Source of the DNA: Gemmatimonadales bacterium
Lineage (GTDB): Bacteria; Gemmatimonadota; Gemmatimonadetes; Gemmatimonadales; GWC2-71-9
NCBI GenBank assembly: GCA_013003805.1
Contig: JABDII010000226.1
Span: 1 to 5,483, forward strand
Reading direction: 5' to 3'
DNA length: 5,483 nucleotides
The notes under the pieces are model-generated. The model was not told the DNA's origin, searched no databases, and saw nothing but the letters and a program-made list of their open reading frames with translations. This document shows positions 5,459 through 5,483 of the stretch, one piece after another. The position numbers and the translations under genes were made by a program. Within the stretch, counting starts at the first letter, position 1, and each line of letters starts with the position of its first letter.

Positions 5459-5483
5459 GACACCGGCAGGCGTAGGCTAGAGG

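Noticed and set aside
4392..5480. Two + strand open frames (4392-4889 and 4953-5480) opposite the dipeptidase
   Set aside because: They mirror the M19 gene, which has every zinc ligand and a signal peptide; the mirrored translations are His- and Arg-rich and without motifs.
1..5483. CRISPR array, insertion sequence or integrase
   Set aside because: No spaced direct repeats, transposase or recombinase motifs, or terminal inverted repeats were seen on either strand.

Overview
The window is high-GC bacterial DNA with tightly packed genes. Its gene content is a lasso-peptide operon tail, two tRNA genes, a SURF1-family cytochrome oxidase assembly protein, a secreted M19 dipeptidase and a small signal-peptide-bearing beta-barrel protein. 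This suggests a Gram-negative aerobe. The style of the exported dipeptidase and barrel protein reminds me of Gemmatimonadota or a similar soil phylum. That taxonomic guess is inference only; no marker gene here settles it.

Region 1 (1-2207, + strand) is the 3' end of what reads as a lasso-peptide (RiPP) biosynthetic operon. It holds the last 40 residues of a B2 leader peptidase (transglutaminase-like, with the AHAWVE block), then an HPr-kinase-like protein of the lasso C-terminal kinase type, then an NTP_transf_5-type nucleotidyltransferase. The spacings are 9 nt (B2 to kinase, with a strong Shine-Dalgarno sequence lying across the B2 stop) and a 4-nt ATGA overlap (kinase to nucleotidyltransferase), so the three are probably co-transcribed and translationally coupled. 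B2 cleaves the leader. The kinase and nucleotidyltransferase would then decorate the peptide, as in the paeninodin and pseudomycoidin clusters. The precursor, the cyclase, the leader-binding B1 protein and the exporter are not in this window and would have to lie upstream.

Region 2 (2246-2471, - strand) is a tRNA pair, tRNA-Leu(GAG) followed by tRNA-Thr(CGT), 23 nt apart, behind one well-formed sigma70 promoter. The 3' end of tRNA-Thr faces the end of the lasso operon with only 38 bp between them, a typical placement for an integration site.

Region 3 (2592-4140) is a divergent pair: a small exported beta-barrel outer-membrane protein (-) and a SURF1-family protein (+), separated by a 226-bp control region rich in short dyads.

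Region 4 (4152-5483) is a secreted zinc dipeptidase of family M19 (-), convergent with SURF1 across 11 bp. Upstream of it the window ends in an 87-bp leader that carries a perfect 8-bp hairpin.

The most notable content is the lasso tailoring module (B2, kinase, nucleotidyltransferase). The rest looks like ordinary chromosomal background.
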